This document shows, in pieces, positions 1 through 8,326 of a DNA stretch of 64,000 nucleotides (position 1 is the stretch's first letter; each line of letters starts with the position of its first letter). The notes below the pieces were generated by a model. The model did not search any database, was not told the DNA's origin, and saw only the letters and a list, made by a program, of their open reading frames with translations. The DNA is from Maledivibacter halophilus (lineage in GTDB: Bacteria > Bacillota > Clostridia > Peptostreptococcales > Caminicellaceae): NCBI RefSeq assembly GCF_900167445.1, contig NZ_FUZT01000001.1, positions 488,995-552,994 of the forward strand, read 5' to 3'. Both the position numbers and the translations under genes were made by a program.

Positions 1-145
1 ACAAGATAAAAAAGAAAAAATATTCTTTAATCCAATAGGACTTGGAATACATGATTTGTCAGAAGCCCACAGAGTATTTGAAAATGCAGTGAAGAAGGGT
101 ATAGGTAGAAAACTTCCATTATGGGAAGAGCCATTTTTAGGATAA
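1..145 (+). CDS. 3' end of an ornithine cyclodeaminase-like protein (partial)
   Basis: Only the last 47 codons of this gene are in the window. The reading frame starts at base 2 and stops with TAA at 143-145. The encoded tail is nearly identical to the C-terminus of the complete gene at 10493-11572, with two base differences in 145 and one of them changing Met to Lys. It therefore belongs to the ornithine cyclodeaminase/mu-crystallin family of NAD(P)-dependent enzymes. It lies 61 bases upstream of a corrinoid protein gene on the same strand and is probably in the same operon. The missing 5' part prevents any statement on its catalytic residues. Confidence 0.85.
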   Translation, partial: QDKKEKIFFNPIGLGIHDLSEAHRVFENAVKKGIGRKLPLWEEPFLG

Positions 146-206
146 AAAAAGAAAATTCCAGTGCAAAATATTGAAAATTAAAGGGAATAGATAGGGGGCA
201 ATACTA

Positions 207-860
207 ATGAATATATTATATGAACAAATAGCAGAATTTCTTATAGCTGGGAGGGTTAATCAAGTTAGAAACTTAACTCAAAAAGCCTTGGATGAAGGCT
301 GTGATCCAAAGGAAATAATAAACGATGCCTTATTAGTTGGAATGAATGAAGTAGGAGATTTATTTAAAGATGGAGAATTGTTTGTACCAGAAGTATTAGT
401 TTCAGCTAAGGCTATGAATTCAGGAATGGAATTATTAAAGCCTCTACTTAAAGATGGAGATATTGATAAGGTGGGTAAATGTGTATTTGCAACAGTTAAG
501 GGGGATCTTCATGATATCGGTAAAAAACTTGTAAAAATGATGATGGAGGGAGCTGGGTATGAGATTATTGACTTAGGTGTTGATGTTGATCCTGAAAATA
601 TTGTTGAAGCAGTTAAAAAGCATAAACCTGATTTAGTAGGTATGTCGGCTATGCTTACAACTACAATGGTGGCAATGAAGGATACTGTGGAAGCATTAAA
701 AGAAAATGACCTATATGAAAAGGTGAGAATTATGATTGGAGGAGCGCCAGTTACAGATAAATATGCAGAAGAAATAGGAGCCTATTATTCTTCAGATGCA
801 TCTGCTGCAGTAGACTTGGCAAATAAATTAATGGATAAAAATTGTTGTAAATCATGTTAA
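207..860 (+). CDS. Corrinoid protein (MtbC/MttC family)
   Basis: Cobalamin-binding methyl carrier of 217 residues that shuttles methyl groups between a substrate-specific methyltransferase and a second methyltransferase. The N-terminal helical cap (about 1-90) is followed by a Rossmann-like B12 domain with the D-x-H-D-x-G motif at residues 100-105, whose His102 is the expected lower cobalt ligand, then VGMSA near 145 and GGAP near 177. A GGGGG ribosome-binding site lies about 8 bases before the ATG. The next gene is an MttB-type methyltransferase, its probable partner. It is close to the protein at 23490 but carries an extra Cys-rich tail (CCKSC) that the paralogue lacks. Family assignment is firm; the substrate is not shown by the sequence. 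Confidence 0.95.
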   Translation: MNILYEQIAEFLIAGRVNQVRNLTQKALDEGCDPKEIINDALLVGMNEVGDLFKDGELFVPEVLVSAKAMNSGMELLKPLLKDGDIDKVGKCVFATVKGDLHDIGKKLVKMMMEGAGYEIIDLGVDVDPENIVEAVKKHKPDLVGMSAMLTTTMVAMKDTVEALKENDLYEKVRIMIGGAPVTDKYAEEIGAYYSSDASAAVDLANKLMDKNCCKSC

Positions 861-894
861 AAATCCTTTGGACTAACTATAGGGGGGATAGACA

Positions 895-2373
895 ATGAAA
901 AAAAGAAGAAATAAAAATCCTTTTCCAGGAGGATTAATTGGTGGTCTTTATAAACCATTAACTCAAGAAGGTATAGAAAAGATACATAAAGCAACTATGA
1001 AGGTATTTGAGCAGACAGGTATAGAAGTAAATGATGAAAGAGCACTAAAAGCTTTTCATGATGCAGGAGCGGAAGTTGATTTTAAAAGAAAGATTGTAAG
1101 AGCTTCTGAAAGCTGGGTTATGGATAAAATAAAAACTGCTCCATCATCAATTACATTGTATGGACGTGAAGATAAACATAATATGGTGCTTGATGATTAT
1201 AATGTTTACATTGGTACTGGCGGAACAGCTACGAATGTTTTAGATATAGATACAGGTGAAAGAAGACCATCTACTTTAGAGGATGTACAGATGGCAGCTA
1301 GATTGGTAGATGCACTTGAGAATATACATTATTTTGTAATATCCTGTTTCCCAAATGAACTGGAGAAAAAAGATGTAGATGTAAATAGGTTTTATGCTGC
1401 AATCAGAAATACATCTAAGCATGTAATGGGTGGAGTTTATACTAGAGAAGGGATTGAAAACATAGCTAAATATGCTGCTATGATAGCAGGAAGCAGAGAA
1501 GCATTGTTGAAAAAGCCCTTTGTATCATTTATTACCTGTATAATGAGTCCCTTAGTTATGGATAAAGATTATACAGACTTGATGATTGCGGCAATTGAGA
1601 CAGGACTTCCAATGGCTACGCCTACTGCACCAATGGCAGGATCAACATCTCCAGCAACCTTGGCTGGAACTTTAGTGCAAATGAGTGCAGAAGCTTTAAG
1701 TGGAGTACTTTTAACCCAAATATTAAATCCGGGGCATCCTGTATTATATAGCTGTGTTCCTACTACTTCAGATTTAAGGACCGGTGCATTTTGCTTTGGT
1801 TCAATAGAAATGGGAATGATGAATGCAGCATGTGCCCAATTATCGAGATTTTATAATCTTCCAAACTATACTACAGCAGGGGTTAATGAAGCAAAGATTC
1901 CAGATATACAATCTGGATATGAAGGAATGGCAACGACTCTTCTTTGTGCTCTAGCCGGATCTAATTATATACATGATGCTGCTGGTTTGATAGAGTCTGG
2001 AATGTCAATTTCATATGAGCAATATATAGTAGATAATGATATTCTTGGTATGTGCATGAGAGCAGTTAAAGGCATTGAAGTAAATGATTATACTTTAGCA
2101 GTTGATGTTATAAATGAAGTTGGACCAGCAGGGAATTATTTATCCCATGATCATACTGTAATGAATATGAAAAAAGAATTCTTTTACAATAAGCTTTCTG
2201 ATAGAAATACCAGAGCTAGGTGGGAATCTGAGGGAGCTTTAGATGCAAGAGAAAGAGCTAAAATAATGGCTAAGGAGATATTATCAAGTCATAAGCCATT
2301 GTTTATTGACAAAAAAGTTGAAAAAGAAATATTGTCAACTATACCTAATATGATACAAGAATGGGTTGAGTAA
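895..2373 (+). CDS. MttB-superfamily methyltransferase without pyrrolysine
   Basis: A 492-residue member of the trimethylamine methyltransferase superfamily, which moves a methyl group from a quaternary or tertiary amine to the cobalt of a corrinoid protein. The frame is open throughout with no internal TAG, so this is a non-pyrrolysine type. Characterised proteins of that type act on glycine betaine (MtgB), proline betaine (MtpB), carnitine (MtcB) or gamma-butyrobetaine. It follows its likely corrinoid partner by 34 bases and has a GGGGGG ribosome-binding site. The nearby BCCT carriers support a betaine-like substrate, but which one cannot be read from the sequence. A second family member is at 29589-31010 on the other strand. 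Confidence 0.92.
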   Translation: MKKRRNKNPFPGGLIGGLYKPLTQEGIEKIHKATMKVFEQTGIEVNDERALKAFHDAGAEVDFKRKIVRASESWVMDKIKTAPSSITLYGREDKHNMVLDDYNVYIGTGGTATNVLDIDTGERRPSTLEDVQMAARLVDALENIHYFVISCFPNELEKKDVDVNRFYAAIRNTSKHVMGGVYTREGIENIAKYAAMIAGSREALLKKPFVSFITCIMSPLVMDKDYTDLMIAAIETGLPMATPTAPMAGSTSPATLAGTLVQMSAEALSGVLLTQILNPGHPVLYSCVPTTSDLRTGAFCFGSIEMGMMNAACAQLSRFYNLPNYTTAGVNEAKIPDIQSGYEGMATTLLCALAGSNYIHDAAGLIESGMSISYEQYIVDNDILGMCMRAVKGIEVNDYTLAVDVINEVGPAGNYLSHDHTVMNMKKEFFYNKLSDRNTRARWESEGALDARERAKIMAKEILSSHKPLFIDKKVEKEILSTIPNMIQEWVE

Positions 2374-2700
2374 GGAATTTTAAGTTGAATAATATAATTG
2401 AACTATTTTTGACTATTTTTATAATATGCAAAAACTATCCTATTATTTATTTCATAACAAAATGCATATCAAATATAAATTAACTATTTTACTGGAATAT
2501 CTATATATAAAAAACGGGTTTATTACATGAACGAAAAGGAAATATTAAAATCCTTGATATGGGAACTAGCACACTGAGTTAAATTAAGTTTGATATGCAC
2601 ATCTCTTTAAAATAAAATTTATTTAAGATTCTATCTAAATTATTTTCAATTCCAAAATGTAAAAAAGAATAGAGAAATAAAATGTAAAAGGGGGATTTAT
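2374..2700. other. Intergenic region with weak remnants only
   Basis: No gene was found in these 327 bases. A decayed half of the 17-bp enhancer-like dyad (TGCAAAAACTATC at 2427-2439) is visible, but no sigma-54 promoter accompanies it. A short frame beginning with ATG at 2528 (MNEKEILKSL, then a stop six codons later) recalls the start of UroD-family methyltransferases and may be a scrap of one. A 20-base string within it, at 2533-2552, recurs at 5557-5576. A GGGGG ribosome-binding site precedes the next gene. Confidence 0.4.
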
Positions 2701-4104
2701 ATGAATTTTGGACCTTATGATATGCTGATGGATTTTGGAATAATGTCCATTTTACTTTTTGTAGCTCAAGTCATAAGAGCAAAAGTGAAGTTTGTTCAAA
2801 ATATGTATTTACCAGCATCAATGATAGCTGGATTTTTAGGTTTGTTTTTAGGTAGTCAGTTTTTAAACATATTACCATTTAGTGGAAATATTGCAAGCTA
2901 TCCATATATGATGATAGTAGTACTATTTGCAGGTTTGTTCCTTGGAAACAATGAAAAGAGTTCATTTAAAGAAGTTGTAAATAAAGTTGGTGATACTTTT
3001 ACCCTTAATTTAGCTGCTGAGGTAGGGCAATTTGGATTTGCAATTGTAATAGGTGGACTTATTTTAACAAAATTATTTCCACAAGTTAATCATTCATTCG
3101 CTTTATTAATGCCAGCAGGCTTTGTTGGAGGGCATGGATATGCTGCTGCTATTGGTGGAACCCTTAAAGATATATTAGGGTGGGATGAAGCTATAACAAT
3201 AGGGCAAACGTTTGCCACGTTAGGGTTATTGTGTGGGGTATTTGGCGGCATAATACTCATAAATATTGCCACTAGAGTAAAGGCCACAAGACTTATTAAA
3301 ACAATGGGTGAGTTGCCAAAGAGTATGCAGACTGGTTTGATACCAAAAAAAGAACAGAATAGTATGGGCCTTAATACAATTAATTCAATGTCACTTGATT
3401 CATTGACATGGCATGTTGGACTTGTTTTAATTGCAACGGCAGGTGGATATTACGCATTTTATGGATTTAAGAGATTGGTACCTAATGCAAGTCTTCCTAT
3501 GATGAGCTTGTCAATGTTAGCTGGTGTATTGTTGCAATTTATATTAAATAGAATGAAATTAGCAGAATATATTGATAAGAAAATAATGACAAGAATTGGT
3601 GGAGCATCAACAGATTTTCTTGTTGGATTTGGAATAGCCTCTATAAAAATATCTGTAGTTATAAAATATGCAATTCCAATACTTATAATGTTATTAATTG
3701 GAGTAGTATATGCCTTATTATTCCTAAGTTTTATTGGAAGGAGACTATTTCACAATTTCTGGTTTGAAAGATCAATATTTATATATGGATGGATAACGGG
3801 AGTAGTAGCAATGGGAGTGACACTTCTTAGAATAGTAGATCCTGAATTTAAAACTGAAGCACTTGAAGATTATGGTATGGCTTATGTATTTATATCTTTT
3901 ATTGAATTGTTTATTGTATCTGTAGTACCTCTATTTGTGGCTAAAGGTCAGGGGCTGATTGCAGGAGTAATATTATTGATAGTATTTAGTGCATTATTGA
4001 TAATTACTGCAACTAAATATGGTGTTCAATCTTCCAGTATTACTGAATTAAGAGAAGGTGAATCAGAAGTAATAGCTGAATTGAATAATTCTGAGAGTTT
4101 CTAA
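2701..4104 (+). CDS. GltS-like sodium/glutamate symporter family protein
   Basis: A 467-residue polytopic membrane protein with about 11-12 hydrophobic segments. Segments such as LPASMIAGFLGL (near 37-48) and PAGFVGGHGYAAAIGGTL (near 138-155) are typical of the GltS/ESS sodium:glutamate symporter family. It is longer than E. coli GltS (about 400 residues), the extra length lying in a hydrophilic central loop and the C-terminal membrane part. It stands alone after a 327-base gap and has its own AAGGGGG ribosome-binding site. In this setting it may carry an amino acid or carboxylate produced or used by the demethylation pathway; that is inference. Confidence 0.75.
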   Translation: MNFGPYDMLMDFGIMSILLFVAQVIRAKVKFVQNMYLPASMIAGFLGLFLGSQFLNILPFSGNIASYPYMMIVVLFAGLFLGNNEKSSFKEVVNKVGDTFTLNLAAEVGQFGFAIVIGGLILTKLFPQVNHSFALLMPAGFVGGHGYAAAIGGTLKDILGWDEAITIGQTFATLGLLCGVFGGIILINIATRVKATRLIKTMGELPKSMQTGLIPKKEQNSMGLNTINSMSLDSLTWHVGLVLIATAGGYYAFYGFKRLVPNASLPMMSLSMLAGVLLQFILNRMKLAEYIDKKIMTRIGGASTDFLVGFGIASIKISVVIKYAIPILIMLLIGVVYALLFLSFIGRRLFHNFWFERSIFIYGWITGVVAMGVTLLRIVDPEFKTEALEDYGMAYVFISFIELFIVSVVPLFVAKGQGLIAGVILLIVFSALLIITATKYGVQSSSITELREGESEVIAELNNSESF

Positions 4105-4118
4105 AATTAAAATTATGT

Positions 4119-4173
4119 AGTTGAGATAATTATACAATTTTGCCAAATTGGAGTTATGCAATTTCCTCAATTA
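4119..4173. repeat. Partial copy of the terminal-inverted-repeat (MITE-like) family
   Basis: The stretch ends with ATGCAATTTCCTCAATTA, the conserved right end of a dispersed element described at 49887-50012. Its inner part matches the inner end of the copy at 57286-57410 in reverse orientation, and also the fragment at 35128-35187. Only one end is present, so this is a fragment lying just upstream of the PrpD-like gene. Confidence 0.6.
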
Positions 4174-4210
4174 TATGAAAATATTTTAGCGTATGGAGGG
4201 ACTTTACGTT

Positions 4211-5557
4211 ATGAATAATGTGGAATATAAATTTCAAGGTGACTTGAAAAAGGGTAATTATAAATTAAGTAAAAAAATTAAAAAATTTTCATATGAGAAT
4301 ATCCCAAATGAAGTCAAAGCTCACTCTAAAGTGTGTTTGCTGGATTTATTAGGAGCCATATTAGGAGGAAGCATTACAAAACCGTCTGATTATGCTAAGA
4401 AATTTGTAAAAAAGGTATATCCAGGTGAAGAATGTACAGTAATAGGAAAGAGTACAAAATCAAATGTTATAGGAGCCACCTTTGCAAATGCTTTTAGTGC
4501 AAATGCAATAGATATTGATGATGGATATAGACCTGTTAAAGGACATCCAGGTGCATTAGTTATTCCTGCTGCACTTGCCGTTGCAGAGTGGGCAAACAAG
4601 TCGGGAAAAGAATTGATGGAAAGTATTATTTTAGGATATGAAATTGGAACTAGAGCAGGTATAGTCTGGCATGATTATTATCCAGTTTATCATAGTTCAG
4701 GAGCATGGGGAACAATTGCTTCAGCGGCTGTTACTGCAAAGCTTTTAAACTTTGATGTTGAAGAAATATATAATGCTTTAGGTACAGCAGAATGGAGGGC
4801 TCCTATGAATCCTATGATGAGATGTATTGATTATCCATCAATGAGTAAAGATGGCATAGGATGGGGAAGTCCAACAGGTGTTGAATCTGCTCTTATGGCA
4901 AAAGAAGGATTTACAGGGTGTCCCAGTTTATTTGGATACCCTAAATATAATAAATATATTGAATCATTGGGAGAAGAATACAATATACTAAAATTGTATT
5001 TTAAGCCCTTTGCCTGCTGTAGATGGGCACAACCAGGGATAATAGGAACACTTAAGATACTGGGAAAAAATAATCTTGCTCCAGAAGATATCAATAAAAT
5101 TAAAGTCTATACCTTTAAAGAAAGCTCAAGACTTTCCACAGATCCTCCATCAAATGCTGATGAAGCCCAATATAATATTGCATATCCCATTGCTGTAACA
5201 ATAGTGGATGGAAAAGTAGGTCCAAAGCAGTTAGTTGATGAAAAATTAAAAAATACTATTATTTTAGGACTGATGAATAAGATAGAAATAATATCAGATT
5301 CCAGATTTGATAAAAAATTTCCCCAAAATTGTGAATCAGAAGTTGAGATAACTGATAGAAAAGGAAATGTTTACATATCTGGACATGTTCAAGCTAAAGG
5401 AGATTGGGATAATCCATTAAGTAAGGAAGAGATATTGAATAAGTTTAAATGGTTAGCAGAATATTCTAAATCAGAACAGCAAATTGAAAGGATTATTGAT
5501 ATGATTAATAATATTGAAAAATTACGTTCAGTTAAAGATTTAATGAAGTTATTATAG
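4211..5557 (+). CDS. MmgE/PrpD family protein
   Basis: A 448-residue protein of the 2-methylcitrate dehydratase (PrpD)/cis-aconitate decarboxylase (MmgE) superfamily, cytosolic lyases acting on di- and tricarboxylic acids. Family hallmarks include LLDLLGAILGG near the N-terminus, the DIDDGYR...GHPGA segment (about 97-112) with the conserved Asp and His, and ACCRWAQPG near 270. An ATG at 4193 is possible but overlaps the GGAGGG ribosome-binding site (4195-4200); the ATG at 4211 has proper spacing and is preferred. It sits between two transporter genes, so a role in handling a carboxylate from the imported substrate is likely, but no substrate can be named. Confidence 0.85.
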   Translation: MNNVEYKFQGDLKKGNYKLSKKIKKFSYENIPNEVKAHSKVCLLDLLGAILGGSITKPSDYAKKFVKKVYPGEECTVIGKSTKSNVIGATFANAFSANAIDIDDGYRPVKGHPGALVIPAALAVAEWANKSGKELMESIILGYEIGTRAGIVWHDYYPVYHSSGAWGTIASAAVTAKLLNFDVEEIYNALGTAEWRAPMNPMMRCIDYPSMSKDGIGWGSPTGVESALMAKEGFTGCPSLFGYPKYNKYIESLGEEYNILKLYFKPFACCRWAQPGIIGTLKILGKNNLAPEDINKIKVYTFKESSRLSTDPPSNADEAQYNIAYPIAVTIVDGKVGPKQLVDEKLKNTIILGLMNKIEIISDSRFDKKFPQNCESEVEITDRKGNVYISGHVQAKGDWDNPLSKEEILNKFKWLAEYSKSEQQIERIIDMINNIEKLRSVKDLMKLL

Positions 5558-5590
5558 AAAAGGAAATATTAAAATCGGGAGCTAATACTT

Positions 5591-6547
5591 ATGGATAGGA
5601 TTAATAAGGTAAAAAAAAGATTTCAAAGCGCACAATTATTACTCATTGGAGTTGCAATAATATGGGGACTTAACCCCACAATAGTAAAAATAGGACTAGA
5701 GGGAATAACAAGTTATACCTTTAATTTGGCTAGACATATTGTTGCTGTTATTACTTGTTGGATATTCTTTTTAATTATTGAAAAGAGCTGGAAAATTGAG
5801 AGAAAGGATATAAAAATAGTTTTACTTTTAGGCTTCTTAGGATATTTTGTGTACCAATATTTTTATATAGTAGGAGTAAGTCACACAACAGCTGGAAATA
5901 CATCGCTTATCTTTGCTACATTACCATCAATTGTCGCATTGATTAATGGAGTTTTTAAAATAGAAAAACTAAATAAAGGTATAGTACTTGGAATCATAAT
6001 ATCTTTCATAGGAATAATTCAGATAGTTGTGGGAACGGGAAAGCAGATAAGCATATTTGACAATTATTTTGTTGGAAATATAATGATTTTTTTAGGAACT
6101 ACTACCTGGGCAATATACACCATTATGAATAAAAAACTTCTTGAAAAATATTCTCCTATTAAATTAAGTACATATGGAGTTACAGTTGGGACAATATTTA
6201 TGATACTTACTTGGCCTAAAGCCTTATTTGTTCAGAATTGGTCCATAGTATCAATAAAAAGTATTTTAGCTATAATTTATTCGGGAGCATTTTCAGTAAC
6301 TATTGCAGCAATATTATGGAATTTAGGTGTAAAGAAAATTGGAAGTACTAGAACTTCCCTTTATAATAATATAACTCCTATTATATCGGTATTATGTGGG
6401 ATTTTGTTATTAAATGAAAAATTTAGATTTCTCCAGGGGGTAGGTGCTATATTAATATTTGGGGGATTGTACATTACTAAGGAAGGTAAAATAAAAAAAA
6501 CAGATAATAATTTTATAGATACAAAAAAATACATAGTAAAAAAATGA
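5591..6547 (+). CDS. EamA/DMT family transporter
   Basis: A 318-residue membrane protein with ten predicted transmembrane segments arranged as two EamA repeats (first about 15-145, second about 165-300), as in drug/metabolite exporters. The second repeat has the usual end GSTRTSLYNNITPIISVLCGI followed by LLNEKF. A GGGAG site precedes the ATG. It follows the PrpD-like gene by 33 bases and is probably co-transcribed with it. The likely role is export of a metabolite or amino acid; the substrate is unknown. Confidence 0.88.
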   Translation: MDRINKVKKRFQSAQLLLIGVAIIWGLNPTIVKIGLEGITSYTFNLARHIVAVITCWIFFLIIEKSWKIERKDIKIVLLLGFLGYFVYQYFYIVGVSHTTAGNTSLIFATLPSIVALINGVFKIEKLNKGIVLGIIISFIGIIQIVVGTGKQISIFDNYFVGNIMIFLGTTTWAIYTIMNKKLLEKYSPIKLSTYGVTVGTIFMILTWPKALFVQNWSIVSIKSILAIIYSGAFSVTIAAILWNLGVKKIGSTRTSLYNNITPIISVLCGILLLNEKFRFLQGVGAILIFGGLYITKEGKIKKTDNNFIDTKKYIVKK

Positions 6548-6570
6548 TTATATAATATTTATTGTAATCT

Positions 6571-6645
6571 TTAACCCAGATTATTCATGGAAAGTTTGAA
6601 AGTAGGTACCAGAGCTTTTAATTTTCTATAAATAATCTGGGTTAA
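6571..6645. repeat. Perfect 15-bp inverted repeat with 45-base loop
   Basis: TTAACCCAGATTATT at 6571-6585 is exactly complementary to AATAATCTGGGTTAA at 6631-6645. No U-run follows, so it is not a standard terminator. It lies between the DMT transporter and the SSS symporter and could be a processing or attenuation structure, or paired operator half-sites. Confidence 0.6.
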
Positions 6646-6762
6646 ATTATGATAAAGTGTAAAATTCAGTTCTAAATCAAAGAAAGGGTATTTTCAGTAT
6701 TTATATTAATTTATAAAAGGTATATAATTATTTTATAATTAAAGATTAAAGGAGAATATGTG

Positions 6763-8142
6763 ATGCTAATATTTACTACAATACTTACACTTGTAATAAC
6801 AGGGGTTGTAGGATATTTAGGAAAGCTAAAGGTTAAGAATTCCCAGGATTTTACTATAGGAGGAAATAAAATAGGTATTATTGGAGTAACCAGCATGCTT
6901 ATGGGATCAATAATTGGTGGTGCTTCTACTGTGGGAACAGCTCAAATGGCTTATAATAGAGGTATAGCTGCCATATGGTTTATTCTAGGGATTTGTATTT
7001 CAAGTATTATTTTAGGTTTAATTTATTCAAAACAGATAGATAAGGGAAGAATGGATACAATTCCACAGATTATAGGAGATACATATGGTAAAAAAGCTAG
7101 AACTAGTGCTAGTATATTGTTATCAATTGGTATGTTTATACATGTGAATGGTCAAGTTATTGCTGTAATTGCACTATTGACAGCTCTATTTAATTTAGAT
7201 GTAGTGATTTCTGCATTAATAGTTATAATACTTCTTGTAGTATATGTGGTTTTTGGTGGTTTTTGGGGTAGTACCTATGTAGGCTCATTAAAAACCATAT
7301 TACTTTACAGTACAAGTTTAATATGTGGATATATCTTAATATTCAAATTAAATGGTATTAATGAAGTTCTTACTTTTTTCCCAAAAGAACCTTGGTTTAA
7401 TATGTTTAGTGGTGGGCTTGCCGAAGATCTTGCTTCAGGTATTGCCACTGTTGTAGGTGTTCTATCAACTCAAACTTATTTTCAGGCAATTATGGCAGGT
7501 AGAAATAGCAAGACATCTAAATATAGTGCTTTTATAACTGCATTTCTTGTGTTTCCCGTAGGTATTGTATGTACATTTATAGGGATGTATATGCGTATCC
7601 ATTATCCCAGTATTCCACCAAGGGAAGCTTTTCCTTTGTTTTTATTAAATCATCTAAATCATGCTATTGGTGGAATATCCATAGCCACAGTTTTAATATC
7701 TTCCATAGCAACAGGAGCTGCTTTAGCTTTAGGGATTGCAACTATGTTTGTTAAAGATGTGTATAAACCTCTAATTGATGAAAAAATAAGTGATAAGAAG
7801 GAGCTCTATATTTTAAGAGGAAGTATTATTTTTGTAGGATTACTATCATTGTTTGTTGTTATTAAAAATAAAAACTCTATGATCTTGGGCTGGGGATTTT
7901 TATCAATGGTATTTAGAGCTACTCCTATTTTTTTACCTCTTACATCTGCAATGTTTTTTAAAAATAAAATTAACAAGAGATTGGGTTTTTATGCAATAAT
8001 AGGGGGTCCTTTGGCTAGTGTGTCTTGGATTTTGTTGGGATATGGAAAAATAAGTTCATTATATATCGGATTAATAGTGAGTTTTTGTATATTATATTTC
8101 ACCAATAAATTTAAAATGTCGACTGTAAATAAACAAAGTTAA
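6763..8142 (+). CDS. Sodium:solute symporter (SSS family)
   Basis: A 459-residue membrane protein with about 13 hydrophobic segments. The N-terminal part, with SMLMGSIIGGASTVGTAQMAYNRG (about 42-65), is the sodium-binding first core helix typical of the SSS/PutP family (proline, pantothenate and others). A GTG at 6760 is directly before the ATG; the GGAG site (6751-6754) is better placed for the ATG at 6763. The gene is separated from the DMT gene by a 15-bp inverted repeat and ends before the convergent regulator at 8289. It is one more importer in this catabolic block; the substrate is unknown. Confidence 0.88.
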   Translation: MLIFTTILTLVITGVVGYLGKLKVKNSQDFTIGGNKIGIIGVTSMLMGSIIGGASTVGTAQMAYNRGIAAIWFILGICISSIILGLIYSKQIDKGRMDTIPQIIGDTYGKKARTSASILLSIGMFIHVNGQVIAVIALLTALFNLDVVISALIVIILLVVYVVFGGFWGSTYVGSLKTILLYSTSLICGYILIFKLNGINEVLTFFPKEPWFNMFSGGLAEDLASGIATVVGVLSTQTYFQAIMAGRNSKTSKYSAFITAFLVFPVGIVCTFIGMYMRIHYPSIPPREAFPLFLLNHLNHAIGGISIATVLISSIATGAALALGIATMFVKDVYKPLIDEKISDKKELYILRGSIIFVGLLSLFVVIKNKNSMILGWGFLSMVFRATPIFLPLTSAMFFKNKINKRLGFYAIIGGPLASVSWILLGYGKISSLYIGLIVSFCILYFTNKFKMSTVNKQS

Positions 8143-8279
8143 ACCTTGAATAGCTAATATATAAATTAAATCGTTGTGCTAATTCTTATACCTGAATTTT
8201 TAATATTTCCTTTAAAATTTTTCGAATTTCAAAGTTGTTTATGCTTAAAAATTATTAAGATTATATTTAATAATAACCT

Positions 8280-8326
8280 AATCCATTATTAAAAAAATTC
8301 ATTTTTCTTAATAATGGATTGTTTTA
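8280..8326 (+). terminator. Terminator between convergent genes
   Basis: AATCCATTATTAA (8280-8292) pairs with TTAATAATGGATT (8308-8320), followed on the plus strand by GTTTTATATTATATTTTTT. The hairpin overlaps the stop codon of the minus-strand regulator. Confidence 0.7.

Noticed and set aside
895..2373. Pyrrolysine-containing MttB
   Set aside because: The frame has no internal TAG, and no pyl genes were seen in the window. The same holds for 29589-31010.
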